Shown one piece after another: positions 1 to 12,393 of a stretch of DNA of 64,000 nucleotides. The DNA lies in assembly GCA_011033025.1 (NCBI GenBank), contig WFMF01000107.1, positions 248,001 through 312,000 on the forward strand, given 5' to 3'. Source of the DNA: Beroe forskalii. Lineage: Eukaryota > Ctenophora > Nuda > Beroida > Beroidae. Each line of letters begins with the position of its first letter. Position 1 is the first letter of the stretch. A program made the translations under genes and the position numbers. The notes beneath the pieces were generated by a model, which did not search any database, was not told the origin of the DNA, and worked only from the letters and a program-made list of their open reading frames with translations.

Positions 1-3000
1 CCTCTGATGCTGCCAGAAATAATCTAAAACCTCCAACAATGTCCATAGGAAAGTAAATCATTAATTCTACTAAGGGGAAGGGGCTACAAATGTGAAATGA
101 TCATGATTTGTTGGGTGCTGTCTTCGTCTAATGACGGATAAAGTTCCTGCTCGTGGATTAGTGCGCACAGCATGATTTTAAAGGGGCGGGGGTTTAATCA
201 TGCAAAATCTTGATAAGCAACGTCAAGAAAGCATGCCGTAGAAATAATTGTGGATATCTACAAGTTCTGTGGTATGTGATTTCTATCAAATCTACGTAAT
301 CTCACAAAGTCAGCACCAATTGTCGTTCAAGATTTGATACTTAATGCGCATAGAACGTTCAAAAAGAGATAAAAGTGACTTTAAAAAGGTAAACTATGGT
401 TTTTCTCAGTACAGTGCAGTGCACAACTTGGACACGAAATTTCCAGATCAAATTTGGCACACTCGTTGCGCGCGCGGCTAGCTAATCACGCGCGCACGAA
501 CCGTTTTTTCATGAATTTAGGAGATTTGATAGAATAAACATCTGTAAAAGATGCGTGAGGCGATCGCGCGTCGCGTAAAATGTTTAATTTGTGGACACTC
601 CCAGTAGATGTTCTAGCCCAAAATTGTCATGATTCTACATGTGGATTTACCTATTGATCCTCGACACAGCATGCCGCGCGTGCCGTAGGAAACGCAAAAA
701 GCTCCAACTATTTTCCAAGAATATCTGCAAATGAGATCATGATACGGGTAAGGTTTCATCCAATCAAGCAGGCGACTCGGCATCATCTATTACCCACTTC
801 ACTCTGTGATAATTACGTCCTAAAACTTAGGATCATGTTATCAAAACAGACATAATGTAAACACAAGGAGACAAAGACGATACTTTAATTCACGGATTAC
901 TGGGAAATCCATGACAAAAATGAAGAGGAACCCCATGTAGATCATGACGATTCCATGACAATTCTGCTAGAACATCTACTCGACACTCCTAATCGCTTGG
1001 ATGGGGTTATTATCAGGTTACCACACCATGGAAAATGGGCAGCCCAAAACGCCATTCTAGAGCATGATAATATGGATTAATAAAACGGGGAAGGGGTTAG
1101 AAAAAGAACCAGTGACCACCAGTGTAACCCATGGTACGAAAAAAGCGATCGAACTTTGGAAACTTGAAAAGACAGACTCATTTCCCCTACTCTTTTCAGC
1201 TAATTCATTAATTAACTCACCAATTTGGATCGACTTCGCACTCTGAAAGGAATAATTTAGTAGTTTCAGGCACTATTTCGATGGTAATAAAAACTAAATA
1301 AATCGATAAGACTGCTACTTCAGCATTGAATCCTCAGCATTCAGGGCAATACAATCACTGCAGCATTTGAGCGAGGAAATTACCTTGTTGACAGTGGATA
1401 AGGTAGAGTAGAGACCTCCTGAAAGATAAGACGTTTGTTAGGACTATGAGAATCGGAAACATAGATTTACTGCTGTAGCTCGGCTGTTATTATCTTCCAA
1501 TTTATTTTCTCCAGTTAAAGATTTGATAAAAAGTGTCGTGTCTTAAAAATAATTTGAACAAACTCGAGTAATGACTTAAGTTTCAATTTAAAAAGTGAGT
1601 GATAGAGTGATAGGACCTACAACACTAGTTTCAATCTGAATTTCACTCTGAATTGTGAGCGATAGGACCTACAACACAAGTTTCAGTCTGAATTTCACTC
1701 TAAATAGTGAGTTATAGGACCTAAAACTCAAGTTTCAGTCTGAATTTCACTCTGAATTGTGAGTGATAGGACCTACAACTCAAGTTTCAATCTGAATTTC
1801 AATCTGAATTTCAGTTATATGAATGAATTCACTCACCACAGCATCGTCGGAATGTGAGACTCAGCATGTCCACCCTAGCCTATCAAAGAATACGATGTTA
1901 GAAAGTGTTAGCAAGTCATGTTTACGAACAAAATGACCACTATAATTCTAATAAAGTGATAGAATGGTAACTTAGTAACTTGATAGAATGATGACTTGAT
2001 AGCGTAACTGATTAAACTTGACAGAATGATAACTTTCTGACAATCACAATTTAGTTAGAGTAATATAGTACAGAAACATGACCAAACAAGGAAATCGAAT
2101 GTATCAGCTGGAGGACTGCATTATAAATGAAACACGAATTAGGTTATTATAATACCAAATTAATTCATTGTTAAAACTATCAAAATCAAACATTTCTCAA
2201 TCTCATCAAATCACCTTGGGAAGCAATAACATGATTTTCAAAATCCTTGGTTCACTTTAATACAATTCAAATGTTTAAATATTAATAGTCAATTTTAAAA
2301 ATAAATAATGAGTTAAACATAAAAGGGTCGGGCGACATATTTTATCACTTCTATAGGTAATGACACAAATCGTCACAGATAACTTAGAATTCGTAGAATC
2401 ATGCCGAACAGAACTATGTAGATAATTTGGTGTGTTTACTGAAACTATTGTACCACTCCCGTGCAGATTACTACCGTGCAAAACGCTGATCTAACGCCAC
2501 AGAGTGCACTCGGCTGACTCCTCGTGCCACTAAGTATACTAATCAACACTTGGATTCACCTCGGGTGATTAGACATTAATTGGCACTCGGCTTAATCTCG
2601 TGCGATTACTGCAACAGTACCACTATGCGCCATTAGATTAGCGTATATTACTTTACAATTAACCTATTACAAACCTAATTTAACAAAAGATCAATAATAA
2701 GATATTCATCGAACTAAGAATTAACAAAACTTCGAGCTTGATGAATAGGTAATATGAACTAATCTTCAAGACTACGACGATACGTACTTTGATCTGTGAG
2801 TTCAAAAGAACTTATTCCTATTAATTATTATCCAAACATAATATAGCCCATTCGAATCAATTATTATGAATGCTGTTAGTAATATTCCCTCATAATTTAT
2901 AGAATTTCCAGTTCAATTTCAAAAACACAGCAAAAACATTACATGCTAAATAATCAACTCTTTCTACAATCAATAATCTATATTGATTAACGTTTTCTCT

Positions 3001-3151
3001 CTCAAAGTACGTCTAAATCAATTTCTATTGGATTTTATAATACAAATTACTCACATATATTACGTTATATAATTTGGAAGCTACGATAATATAACCTTAC
3101 AGTACATAGGAATAAATAAATTAAAACATATCAAAGACCATATTAGCAATG
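1..3151. other. Intergenic, no gene recognised
   Basis: No open frame here looks like a conserved protein. The stretch is AT-rich and holds one minisatellite (separate entry). Near 2452 it also holds a fragment of a dispersed sequence (ACCACTCCCGTGCA) that recurs at about 16628 and, in a variant form, at 19044. The right end is the 3' flank of the minus-strand SCYL3-like gene. Confidence 0.6.
1596..1815. repeat. 52-bp minisatellite, about 4 copies
   Basis: A unit of about 52 bp starting GTGAGTGATAGGACCTACAA is repeated about four times with a few substitutions per copy. It has no coding frame. Nothing else is apparent in it. Confidence 0.85.
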
Positions 3152-5995
3152 TTAGAGGCGCTTGGCAGCAGTATACGTTGGCTGCATATCAGCAAAGAAA
3201 TCAGGTTCTGGTGGAACGGCCCTCTCTAGATCCATTACATCAGAAACATTCGATGGGGCCTGTTCAATGGGGGCAGCCAATGTCCCATCATCGTCCACCT
3301 TTTCTTCTGGAATGTTTTCACTCATTGTCGCTAACTCAATACCAACATCAGATTCAAACTGATTATCAAAGTCACTCCAACCCCCATTTTCCCACTGGGA
3401 AAAGCCATCGTTGACAATTCGAGGGCTTACATCGACTGGAGGGGTTTCAGGGTCGTAAAACGCAGCTCCACTCTCCTCCATTGGGACTTCAATTTCAGCG
3501 ACATTCTCAGAGTCCGACATCACCTGACTTCTCCTGTTAACTGGAGTGATAACATTCTCATCTTCACTGTAAACTTCAGCTAGGGAAGTAACCTCGTTGC
3601 TCGGTGCTCCATTCGGGACATTTTCTTGGACGATTTCCAGGAGCGATTTGTTTTCCTCCTCCACTTCGCCCTGCTCGTCTTCTGACCCAAGTTCGAGCTC
3701 GCAATCGCTGCCCCACATGGCTGAATCCGCATTGGCACCTTTGTATTCCATGGTAAAACCCTGCTGCTCGTGAATGAGAAGTTGTTGCTGGTGGGTGAAA
3801 CATTCCTTCTTCAAAACGCCGTCAGAGGTCGAGGCAGCACTCTGAGCAGGGGTTTCAATGTTTGATGGCCCTGGCTGGGAAGCCGCAACCTCTATCAGTT
3901 TTATCTGCTTGAGTTCGTTTTCTTTCTTCTTCTTCGCTTCGCGTCGTTTTTTGAATTCGTTCGCACGTTTTTCTCTTTCAGCCTTCAGCATATCTTGTCT
4001 CGAACCATGAAACATTTGGTACTCTTTCCCAGAATCAAGATCAGAATCATTAACCACTTTCCCTTCCATTGATTGCGTAAAGGACGATTCAGTGATTCCT
4101 TCATTAACTGTTTCCGTTATCTCGAGAGATTTAGGATCAGCATTCCTTGGAAAAGAATCGTGGAAATGGGACTTTTGAAGGGAACTTCCCACTACTGTCT
4201 GCGAACCTAGGAACGATGTCAAAACAGCCAATGAATTGAACGTTGCCATGACAATGGCATCATCAGTATCATTGAGGCCGAGCAGAATTTCTGGGAGGAG
4301 ATAATCCTTTACAAAGTGTGAAGGAAGGAAGGGAGCATACCAGCGACTCAAACGTAACAGCACCAGTCTGGTGTGCTTAGCTCTACGTTTGAAGAGATCT
4401 TTCAAAACAGGGGCCATGATTTTGGCATATGATTCAGCCTTATAAAACCCCCTGCTTTCTCGTTTGGTCTTAACAGAAAGCAACCGAGGCAATAGATACT
4501 CCCGAGCATTTTCATCAGCAAATATCAGATCACTAAACATAAGTCGAATTAGATATTTCTGGAACAAATCACTGGACACATGGAATAAATCCGATGAAGC
4601 TTTTCTAAAGTAACATTTCTTTTCTTCATCACCTTTTATTGTAATCGATTCTAAAAAGTCTACTGAATTTATGAGTGCATGTTGGGGATATGCTTTGAAA
4701 TAGGGACAGCTAAGAAAAGTTTCCATTGAGGGCCTCTTCCGAGGATCAGCGCTGCAGTAAAACTTTTTGATGTTCTGTTTGAATTTCATAAGTTCTCCAT
4801 CTGGTTTTCCATTAAATCGTTTCATTAGATGAGATACCAGATGGCCTAACATCCAGGAATCTCTGCAGTGTATTTTTGTGGATCGATAGGTTCCATCAAT
4901 GTCCTCAGGTGTAGCTGGATGATCAGGAACAGCTGTCCGAATAATTTGCCCAATTAAAGTATTATCAACACGTTCTGGAGTGTTGATAAACTCAACACCA
5001 CCTAATCTCCACAGATTATCATTAATACCCACAAATATAGATGATACCTTGATGTTGTTATGACACATTTTGACATTTTCATGCAGAAACTTCAAAGCAG
5101 TAGCAAGTGAATGAACTCCTAGTGCTATATCCAATTCTCCTAAATCTTTGAGAAGGGATCCAAGTGGAACAACAGGCTCAGTAACTAAATATATGGCATC
5201 TGCATCTTCCTGAAATGAATTGATTAATTGATTGAAAACCGTCGTGAGGGCACTAGGGATGTTCGAGAGTTATAAAAAGCGGGCGTGTCAGGGTCAAGAT
5301 GACATCGTAGAGATTTGAGACCCAAATTAAACAAATCGCCTTCCTACGGTTTATATTAAAGGGAAATGGTTTCAATATCATAAATCAACTATTTCATGAT
5401 TTTCGGTATTTTACCTGTATAAGGAATGGCCAATAAATGGATGTGGAATGTGCAAGTGTTTCCCGATGGAGTTGGGCCAAATATTTTTTTCTGGTGGTTC
5501 AGTGGCCCAAATCGCAAAATATAATCAATTATTCAGACTGATTCGGCACAAAACGTGTTTTCTGAACATCCTTAATAATAACGTCATTTTAAACAATCAT
5601 GGTGTGTGAAAAAATGGGGATTTTTCCGAAAAATCCCCAAATCACAACCTTGATAAATACACCTCCTAATATATAAGGTATATTTTTAGAATTTTATTTG
5701 AATAAAAACTGCTAGGTATATGACTTGAGTAACACATGTACATACTAATTAAAGAATGACATACCTGGCTTTCAATGTAATGAAGAATGTAGGGATGTCT
5801 ACACAGCTTAAGATTTTTTATAAACTGATGGCACACCTCTTGTGAACCTGGTCCAGACTTCTTATGAACAAATATACTACATTTATTTCCATTGGCTAAT
5901 ACTCCATGATTAATAGACCAAGGGAAGGCTTGAGTCTGAGCAACAACACGATCTAATACACTAACTGCAGGAGCTCGACTATTTGCAGCTCCCAT
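3152..5995 (-). CDS. SCYL3: SCYL3/PACE-1-like pseudokinase
   Basis: Two exons are visible: 5765-5995 and 3152-5209, joined in phase 0, giving about 762 residues. The N-terminus MGAANS is a plausible myristoylation signal, as in SCYL family members. A kinase-like lobe follows (RHPYILHYIE, then FLHENVKMCHNNIKVSSIF, where the catalytic HRD is replaced by HNN). Then comes a HEAT-like region (LLPEILLGLNDTDDAIV) and a charged, low-complexity tail. A Lys/Glu-rich coiled-coil segment (KRRE..KKKKENE) precedes the acidic tail, which ends DFFADMQP, resembling the DWFADMIP of vertebrate SCYL3. Known SCYL proteins are catalytically weak scaffolds in Golgi trafficking; SCYL3 binds ezrin. That function here is by family only. 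The intron (5210-5764) carries a copy of a dispersed repeat. Assignment to SCYL3 rather than SCYL1/2 rests on the C-terminus and is fairly secure. Confidence 0.9.
5266..5573. repeat. Dispersed repeat, copy 1 (in SCYL3 intron)
   Basis: About 300 bp, from GAGTTATAAAAAG to the segment ending ACGTGTTTTCTGA, matches 10270-10588 closely in the same orientation with small indels. No coding capacity is seen. This copy lacks the left inverted arm that the second copy has, so it looks 5'-truncated. Confidence 0.85.
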
Positions 5996-6765
5996 GTTTT
6001 ATCAGCATAGCTTCCTCAAATAGTTGAAAATTTTTGACATTTGATTTTGATTCATTATAAAGATTCAGCTTTTGAATTCAGCTTTTGAATTCAGCTTTTG
6101 AATTATTATTTCTATCACTATAAAGTTAGATAATAAATAGTCTAGCATAGTACAGTACAAAATAATGGTATCAAACCAACCAAAATCTATGCTATACAAG
6201 AAGATGTAGTTGCTTCTCCTATGTGATGAAATAAATAGAAAAACATAAAACTTGTACAATATCAATCACTGAAATAAAATTAAAAATACTGTATTTGTTC
6301 TAATTGTTCACCCCTCACATTTTGAAAAACACGAATTTGAGATATGAGTTGGCCAGGATGGCCAGGGCGTGTACCAACATTTTGACAGTAAGTGTATATA
6401 GAGTACTAGAAGACCTGTTGGCCCTTATAGGCCACAGGACAGCAGACCCATTCAATGCTGGCCAAAGATTGCGTTTTTTAAAGTTTGGAAGTGTACAATG
6501 CGATTTTGAACACTGATTAAGTCATTGATGCAATTTTTTGTTACAGGGGGTAGCAGTGCAACTCAACGAACTTACGATTTAGGAAATATTCACATAGGTT
6601 TAACAAATAAATGAAGAAAAAAAACCCAAATTTTACGATTGCAGTACAGTATTATCACTTTCATATAAGTTGCTATTTTCTTGATATCTTATGGCAATGC
6701 TTATCAGATTTGTAACTGCTGCACACTGTGCAACCTTGTGTAGCATTGAAATGCATACAAGTACA
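5996..6765. other. Intergenic spacer upstream of SCYL3
   Basis: AT-rich DNA between the SCYL3 start codon and the LINE relic. A short triplication of CAGCTTTTGAATT lies at about 6066-6103. No gene or clear promoter motif was recognised. Confidence 0.5.
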
Positions 6766-7757
6766 TCGCAGTTGGACCCTGAGGAATTTGAGGAACTGAA
6801 GAAGAGCAGAGTGGATCACATTCAGGAGACACTGAAGGAGCTCGGTGTGGAGAGGACAGCATCTTCAAGATTGGCAAGCTGAAGAAAGACAGATTGTCAA
6901 CTTTATTGCTTGATACACTGTGAATGCTGAATGACCTGACGTGTAATGCTGAGGACAGCTCCTACACACCCCATGGTGTAACTGTAGAGCTTCTTTAAGC
7001 TCAGAAGAAGATCATCTCGCTCCAGTCAGAGCTGCTGGAGTGCAAGCAGGAGAAGTTGGACTCAGTCAAGACTGTAGTACAGTCATCACTGTGTGAGACT
7101 GTGAAAGAAGAGATAAAATCCTTCAGTGGCATTGTCCAGAGTGGTACAGGAGGCTCACAGGTGCCATTGAGCCAGTCCGTGCTAAAGAAAGTTGTCCAAG
7201 ACGTTGTTAACACTGAAGATCGCCGCAAGAACGTCATGATTTTTGGACTGAGTGATGAGGCAAATGAGGACATGAATGCTAAGGTCAGCAAGCTGTTTGC
7301 TGCATTGGGGGAGAAACCACGAATTGATGTCTGCAGAGTAGGGAAACATGCTCCGGGTGCCTCACCAAGGCCAGTGAAGGTAGTAACAACGTCCTCCACC
7401 ATAGCAGATCAGCTGATGCAGAAGGGGAGGAAACTCAGCCATCTGGAGATGTACAAGAGAGTGTATGTGAATCCTGACTGTTCACTGGAGCAAAGGGAGC
7501 AGCAAAGAAAGCTAGTGAAGGAGGTCAAGCGGCTAACAGATGTGGATAAGGACAAGCATCATTTAATTAGAAATGGGAAGGTGTGCAGTGTTGCCTGGAT
7601 TGCAACTCGACAGCAGCATGTATGGGGGTTCCTAAGCCCGCATAGGTGTGTGTACGCGCCGCGCGCTTCCCTACGGGACACACTGGGGAAGCGCGCCGCG
7701 CGAGCCACACAGGGATATACGTGTTTAGCAAGTATGGGGGATTCTAAGATAAGATAA
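6766..7757 (+). pseudogene. Decayed LINE ORF1-like coding relic
   Basis: The best frame (about 6993-7757) encodes a coiled-coil start (SLQSELLECKQEKLD), then an RRM-like ORF1 core (RRKNVMIFGLSDEA, KPRIDVCRVGK, PRPVKVV) and a basic tail (YVNPDCSLEQREQQRKLVKE, RHLIRNGKV-like HHLIRNGKVCS). This is the usual make-up of ORF1 proteins of invertebrate non-LTR retrotransposons. Upstream pieces (EEFEELKKSRVDHIQETLKE) lie in another frame with stops between, so the copy is broken. No reverse transcriptase follows. Instead the frame runs into a GC-rich hairpin (7661-7696) and an AAGATAAGATAAAG tail that could be the LINE 3' end, suggesting an internally deleted or ORF2-less copy. A host gene derived from ORF1 cannot be excluded. 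Confidence 0.6.
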
Positions 7758-8170
7758 AGATAAAACTTTTTGCTTTACAGCAACACAGTTCCACAACAAA
7801 CTCTTCACAAAACTACATCGTTCATTTCAACACATGTTACAATGTGTTCATGGTTTCATATCTAAAATGCAACATGTGTTTTGAGCTTGATTATGAATCT
7901 TGAACTTAGAAATGTGTTTGTGTGTGTACAGCTGGATTAATTTGGCATTTCAGTGGGCGGACACAAAACTTAATTGTTTTCCCCAATGATTTCATTGATT
8001 TCAACCCTTCCTTGTGTTTTTAAGCAGCATCTCTACACTAATGTCAATAAACTCTTTGATTGGCATGCAGCACTCAACTTTTGGGTTGAACTTACTTTAT
8101 ATATAAGATTTCATTTAGAAGCCCTCTGAGCTGCAGTACCTTCCCCTAACCAGGGGTGTCGCGAGGCGCG

Positions 8171-8343
8171 GCGCGCGCGTAAAACTAGGGATCTGGTTAG
8201 AGCAAGATTAGGGGAACCAGAGCCTTAGTTTTCGCGCGCGGCGTAGTTCCTTGTTCTTTGACGCTCCTGGCCTTGTTTGTCAGACGTTGTCTGACCCCTT
8301 AGCCTTCGGCGGGCGCGCGCGCCCGCCGACGTCTGACAAGGCC
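8171..8343. repeat. Two adjacent GC-rich inverted repeats
   Basis: Arm GCGCGCGTAAAACTAGGG (about 8173-8190) pairs imperfectly with the segment at 8222-8243, around a loop of about 30 bp. Next to it, CCTTGTTTGTCAGACG (about 8271-8286) pairs with GACGTCTGACAAGGCC (8328-8343), with an uninterrupted 22-bp GC palindrome at 8307-8328 beside the right arm. The GC content contrasts sharply with the AT-rich surroundings. Confidence 0.75.
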
Positions 8344-10142
8344 TTGTTATGTTATGAAATTTAGAAAGTTCGCGTTGCCTGACCCCTCACGCGCACCACG
8401 ACTGTTAAATAAATTTAAAATTTGAAATAATGGGCATGGCGACGTCAAACAATAAAAGTTAAAAGACTTAGATTTTCTCATTTTCCAAGATGGGAATACG
8501 TATATTTGATAATAATGAAATGATTATTATTGATTTGAGGATCGAGGATTTAATTTATATAGGACAATTTAGTGATATAGAACATTTGAGCAAACTTTTA
8601 CACACGTTCATGCAAAATATCTTCAATTGAACTTTGAAATGAATGTTGAAACTTTTTAGGTTTTCTCAGAACCAAGATTTATGAATGACTTCAAACTTCT
8701 TATTGAGTAATTTCAGTTCAGTTCCAATCAACAGAATATGCTTTTATTCTAGATATGGAAATGCCCGGATATTTGACTATAATATCTTAATAAGCAATTC
8801 CTTTAAAATTGATATAACCTAAAGAAAAACTTGGCCCATGGCCAGTCACTTACTCGAGCAGTCCATTCCAAAAAATGTATCTTGAAAATGCTCAAAGTAT
8901 TGCAATTTAATCTTTGAATTATTATTCTACTTCAGGTCACGATTTTGGACATGGCCCATTCACAAAAACTCATTTAATTAGCTGTGATCAGTGATGTGTC
9001 AGCTGGAGCACCACCCTTTTTCACAGACATATCTACTTAAATAATTTAAAGGAAAACTAGAAATGATAGTGGTCAAAGATATTTATCAGAGTGCCAAGGT
9101 TCTTAAAATGAGCTAGATGTCAAACTGGGCAGTTTGACAAACTGTCAGTTTGAGTTTATATGCATGAATATCAGGCAGGGGTCATCAAGCATACTTCTTT
9201 AACAAGTATCTAAAAGTTTGCCATTGCAAATTTCTAGGTAAATGTCACCTAAAGTGAATGTGGAGTTTTATCGGCACCTATAAAAAATAGTTCTTATATT
9301 GTCACTGATAGTGTTTATGTTGTCACTAAAGTTTGAGTGCCTAAATATTGTCAGTAGAAGGATTGCAATTCCTCCTCCCTCTCCTCAACAAAGGTGGCCA
9401 GGGCTGATTGTTGTGTCTTTTCCTTCAGTGATGATGCTGACTGGATCATCTGCAGTTGCTGGAAAACTGGAACTGGTGTTAGCTCCTTCTTTTGGTTATT
9501 GCCCACTTCTTCTTCCCTTTGTCCAGCTCCAGGTTGTTTCTGTGCTGCTCCTTGCACACAGCAGCCCTGTGTGAAGTGTTGTCAGGTTTTTTTGGGGGCC
9601 AACATTTAAAGATTTAAGTAATTTAGGTATGAGCTGGAGACTTCAATGGATGGGTTGTGGAAATGAATTGAATTGAATTGAATATAATTTATATGCCACA
9701 ATGATCTATACAAAAAGGCATCTCAGTTATGCTGAGGGACAGCAAATCAATAATTTTTGCATAAATTGCCAAGTTTATTACCTGTTAACTCCATAGGTAC
9801 ATAGAGATGATGAGATGGCATCCTGCAATCCATAACATCATCTCAAGCATACCCAACATTAAGGTGCTTTGAAAGTTGGCTTTATAACACCTTTTTTACT
9901 TCTATCTCTTCCATGCCAAGTTAGCGTTCCTGAAGATAAAATGAAAATAATTTTTACAGCACAATTGAATTATAGTATATATTTTTCCTGTTCCCAATTG
10001 CGTTTTCGTGGTGTGCTGGGCACGACCAAATTCAGTTGTATGTCTTCGGTCTTGATATGTCACTTTTTCGATCAACTGCTCCTTTAGTCTGTATTAGCGT
10101 CCCCTAACCCAATAGCCATGCCCTAGCCACACCTACTTTTTC

Positions 10143-10590
10143 ATAACTCCCGAAGTAATGGTCATAGAAGGTCAATACAGACTTGAAACCATGTTTATGT
10201 TTAAACATCAAAACCAGTGGATGAAACCTAAGTTTGCCATTAGTCTCGACCTTCTACGACCATTACTTCGGGAGTTATAAAAAGAGGGTGTGGTCAGGGC
10301 ATGGCAGGGTCAAGATAACGTTGTAGAGACTTGAGACTCAAATTAAACAAAATGCCTTCCTACGGTTTATATTTAAGGAAAATGGTTTCAAGATCATAAA
10401 TCCATGCATGAAAACCCGATTTTCGGTATTTTACCAGTATAAGGAATGGCCAAAAATGGGCGTGGCATGTGCCAGTGTTTCCCAATGGAGTTGGGCCGAA
10501 AAATTTTTTCTGGTGGTTCAGTGGCCCCAAACGCAAAATATAATCAAGTATTCAGACTGATTCGGCACAAAACGTGTTTTCTGATCATCC
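10143..10590. repeat. Dispersed repeat, copy 2, with inverted arms
   Basis: The left part is an inverted repeat: ATAACTCCCGAAGTAATGG (about 10145) pairs with its reverse complement near 10256-10280, with one mismatch over 31 bp and about 80 bp between the arms. The right part, from the second arm to about 10588, matches 5266-5573 in the same orientation. This looks like a non-autonomous mobile element of unassigned class. Confidence 0.8.
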
Positions 10591-12393
10591 CTAATGTACA
10601 CTGTACATCAAGAAGGTACTGTTTATGATGACTCAGTTAGATAAAAAGCAAACATAAAAAGAAAACTACACATGTTTCATTGGATGTAAGTTGTTGTTAC
10701 TGTGGTTTTACTGCAGCTGGGAGCCATTTGAGTGTAACTCAGAGTACTTGGTATGTGACTTACTGGTGGAGGTAAGTTCCAGCTGTCCTTGCAGGAATCT
10801 CATTGCTATGCTCAGCAGTTGGTAACATGTAGGATCTTCTAAGCTCCAAGACACTGGATGTAGGTGGTTGTTTACTGTTGAGGCTGTGGAAAATTATGTT
10901 TGACTGACTTTTTTTATGAATGTTTTTTATCTTTTAAAGTTTTAGGTTCTTAAATGGAAGATACAGTTTTTATGTATGTCAAAACACATGCTACAAACAT
11001 GGAGCCACATGACTCGAAAATTTCAGAATGATTCTCATTTAACTCGTGACACCCATTTAACACCTCTAAAGCCTTACCAGATGAAGCATTCGTTCGTCAG
11101 AGTGATCCAAAGTGTCCCTTCTGACGTGGTGATTCATATGACAGCATGATTCGTCAGCGCCAACTTATCACCCTTCTTCAAGGAGAGCAAAACCAGGTGG
11201 ACAAAACCTCTTCAATCGTCACTTCCTGAATATTTTTACTTTTCAGTGTCAAAGTGTACGACACATTAATACAGGATTACCTATTTATTGTTTTGTTACT
11301 TATAGGTAACTAATGCCAGCTATTCTAGCATCCTGTCCTGACATTTATTTTGATCTCCCTGTAACAATTCAACAATGCTCAGACCAAGAAAGAAATAGAA
11401 ACTGTGTATCTTATACCAAACCATGTTATCAAGCATGTTCGTTATTGTATTTCTGTCAGTGTTCTCGGCGTTTATCACCCTTTATTCTGCTTGGTCAGAT
11501 GTTCACCCAGGTAAACTTTGTAATCTTTGCTTTGTCGAGCTGCTTTGAAGCTTCAGATAGAATAATTGATGCTTTGAGTAATATTATATCTGAGTTAAGG
11601 CTAAAGGAGCACTCAAAAATCTACTGCAGCATTTAATCCGGATGAGGGTCGTCAGACCCGAGTGGGAAGAAATTATGTTTTTTGGCTGTAAAATAGTTGG
11701 TCCCAGCTGTTTCCGGTTGGGGTATAATCCGGTTCCATGATCTCAGCTGTGACCGTATATCTTCGATAATGAACTCGGCTAGCCTCGTCCATTATCCAAC
11801 TTACACAGTCTCGGCTGTCGCCCCGACCATGTAAGTTGCGGTATATGGTCACCACTTCGACATATAACCGCTTATTTTAGTGCCTTAGGGAAACCACTCA
11901 ACCATTTTTCTGCTGGTGTAATATCCCTCGGTGTATTTCGTATTTTATGATGTGAAATAGTGTGTCACATAATGAATCAATTTTAGATATGTATGTGATA
12001 AGATGGCAGTTTGTTATCTAGTCAGATAAGGATAATTGAGTGCCTATTGAATGTGATATTATATTTTCATTTGCTGTTTAGCAACGTGGGGTTTGCGAGC
12101 CCTTGGCTCCCCTTTGACTTTTTCACTATAACCTGATGTCTCACTTGACCTGATGTTTCCTAAGTCCTAAATTTGCTTCCTTGGTCCTACTAAGCTTCCT
12201 ACGTCCTACTCTACCTTCCTGCAAACCCCACACCACGCCCTTCTAACATTTTCACTACTGCAGTCTCGTAACTCAGTAAATGTGCCTGCTCAAACTCACC
12301 TATTTCTCTGCAGTCTGATAACCCATTATGCTTTAATAGCGTAGTACATATTGCCCACTCACCTATGCACAGTGTACAGTACACTACACGAAC

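Larger units (their letters stand above)
7758..12393. other. Repeat-rich intergenic region, no gene recognised
   Basis: No conserved protein is recognised on either strand. The region holds GC-rich palindromes (8171-8343), a GAATT microsatellite near 9666, and the second copy of the dispersed repeat (10143-10590). The left end of the minus-strand modular gene probably lies somewhere in 11-12.4 kb, but I could not place its last exon. Confidence 0.5.

Noticed and set aside
9351..9557. Gln/Glu-rich minus-strand frame
   Set aside because: Low-complexity composition, no splice context and no recognisable domain.
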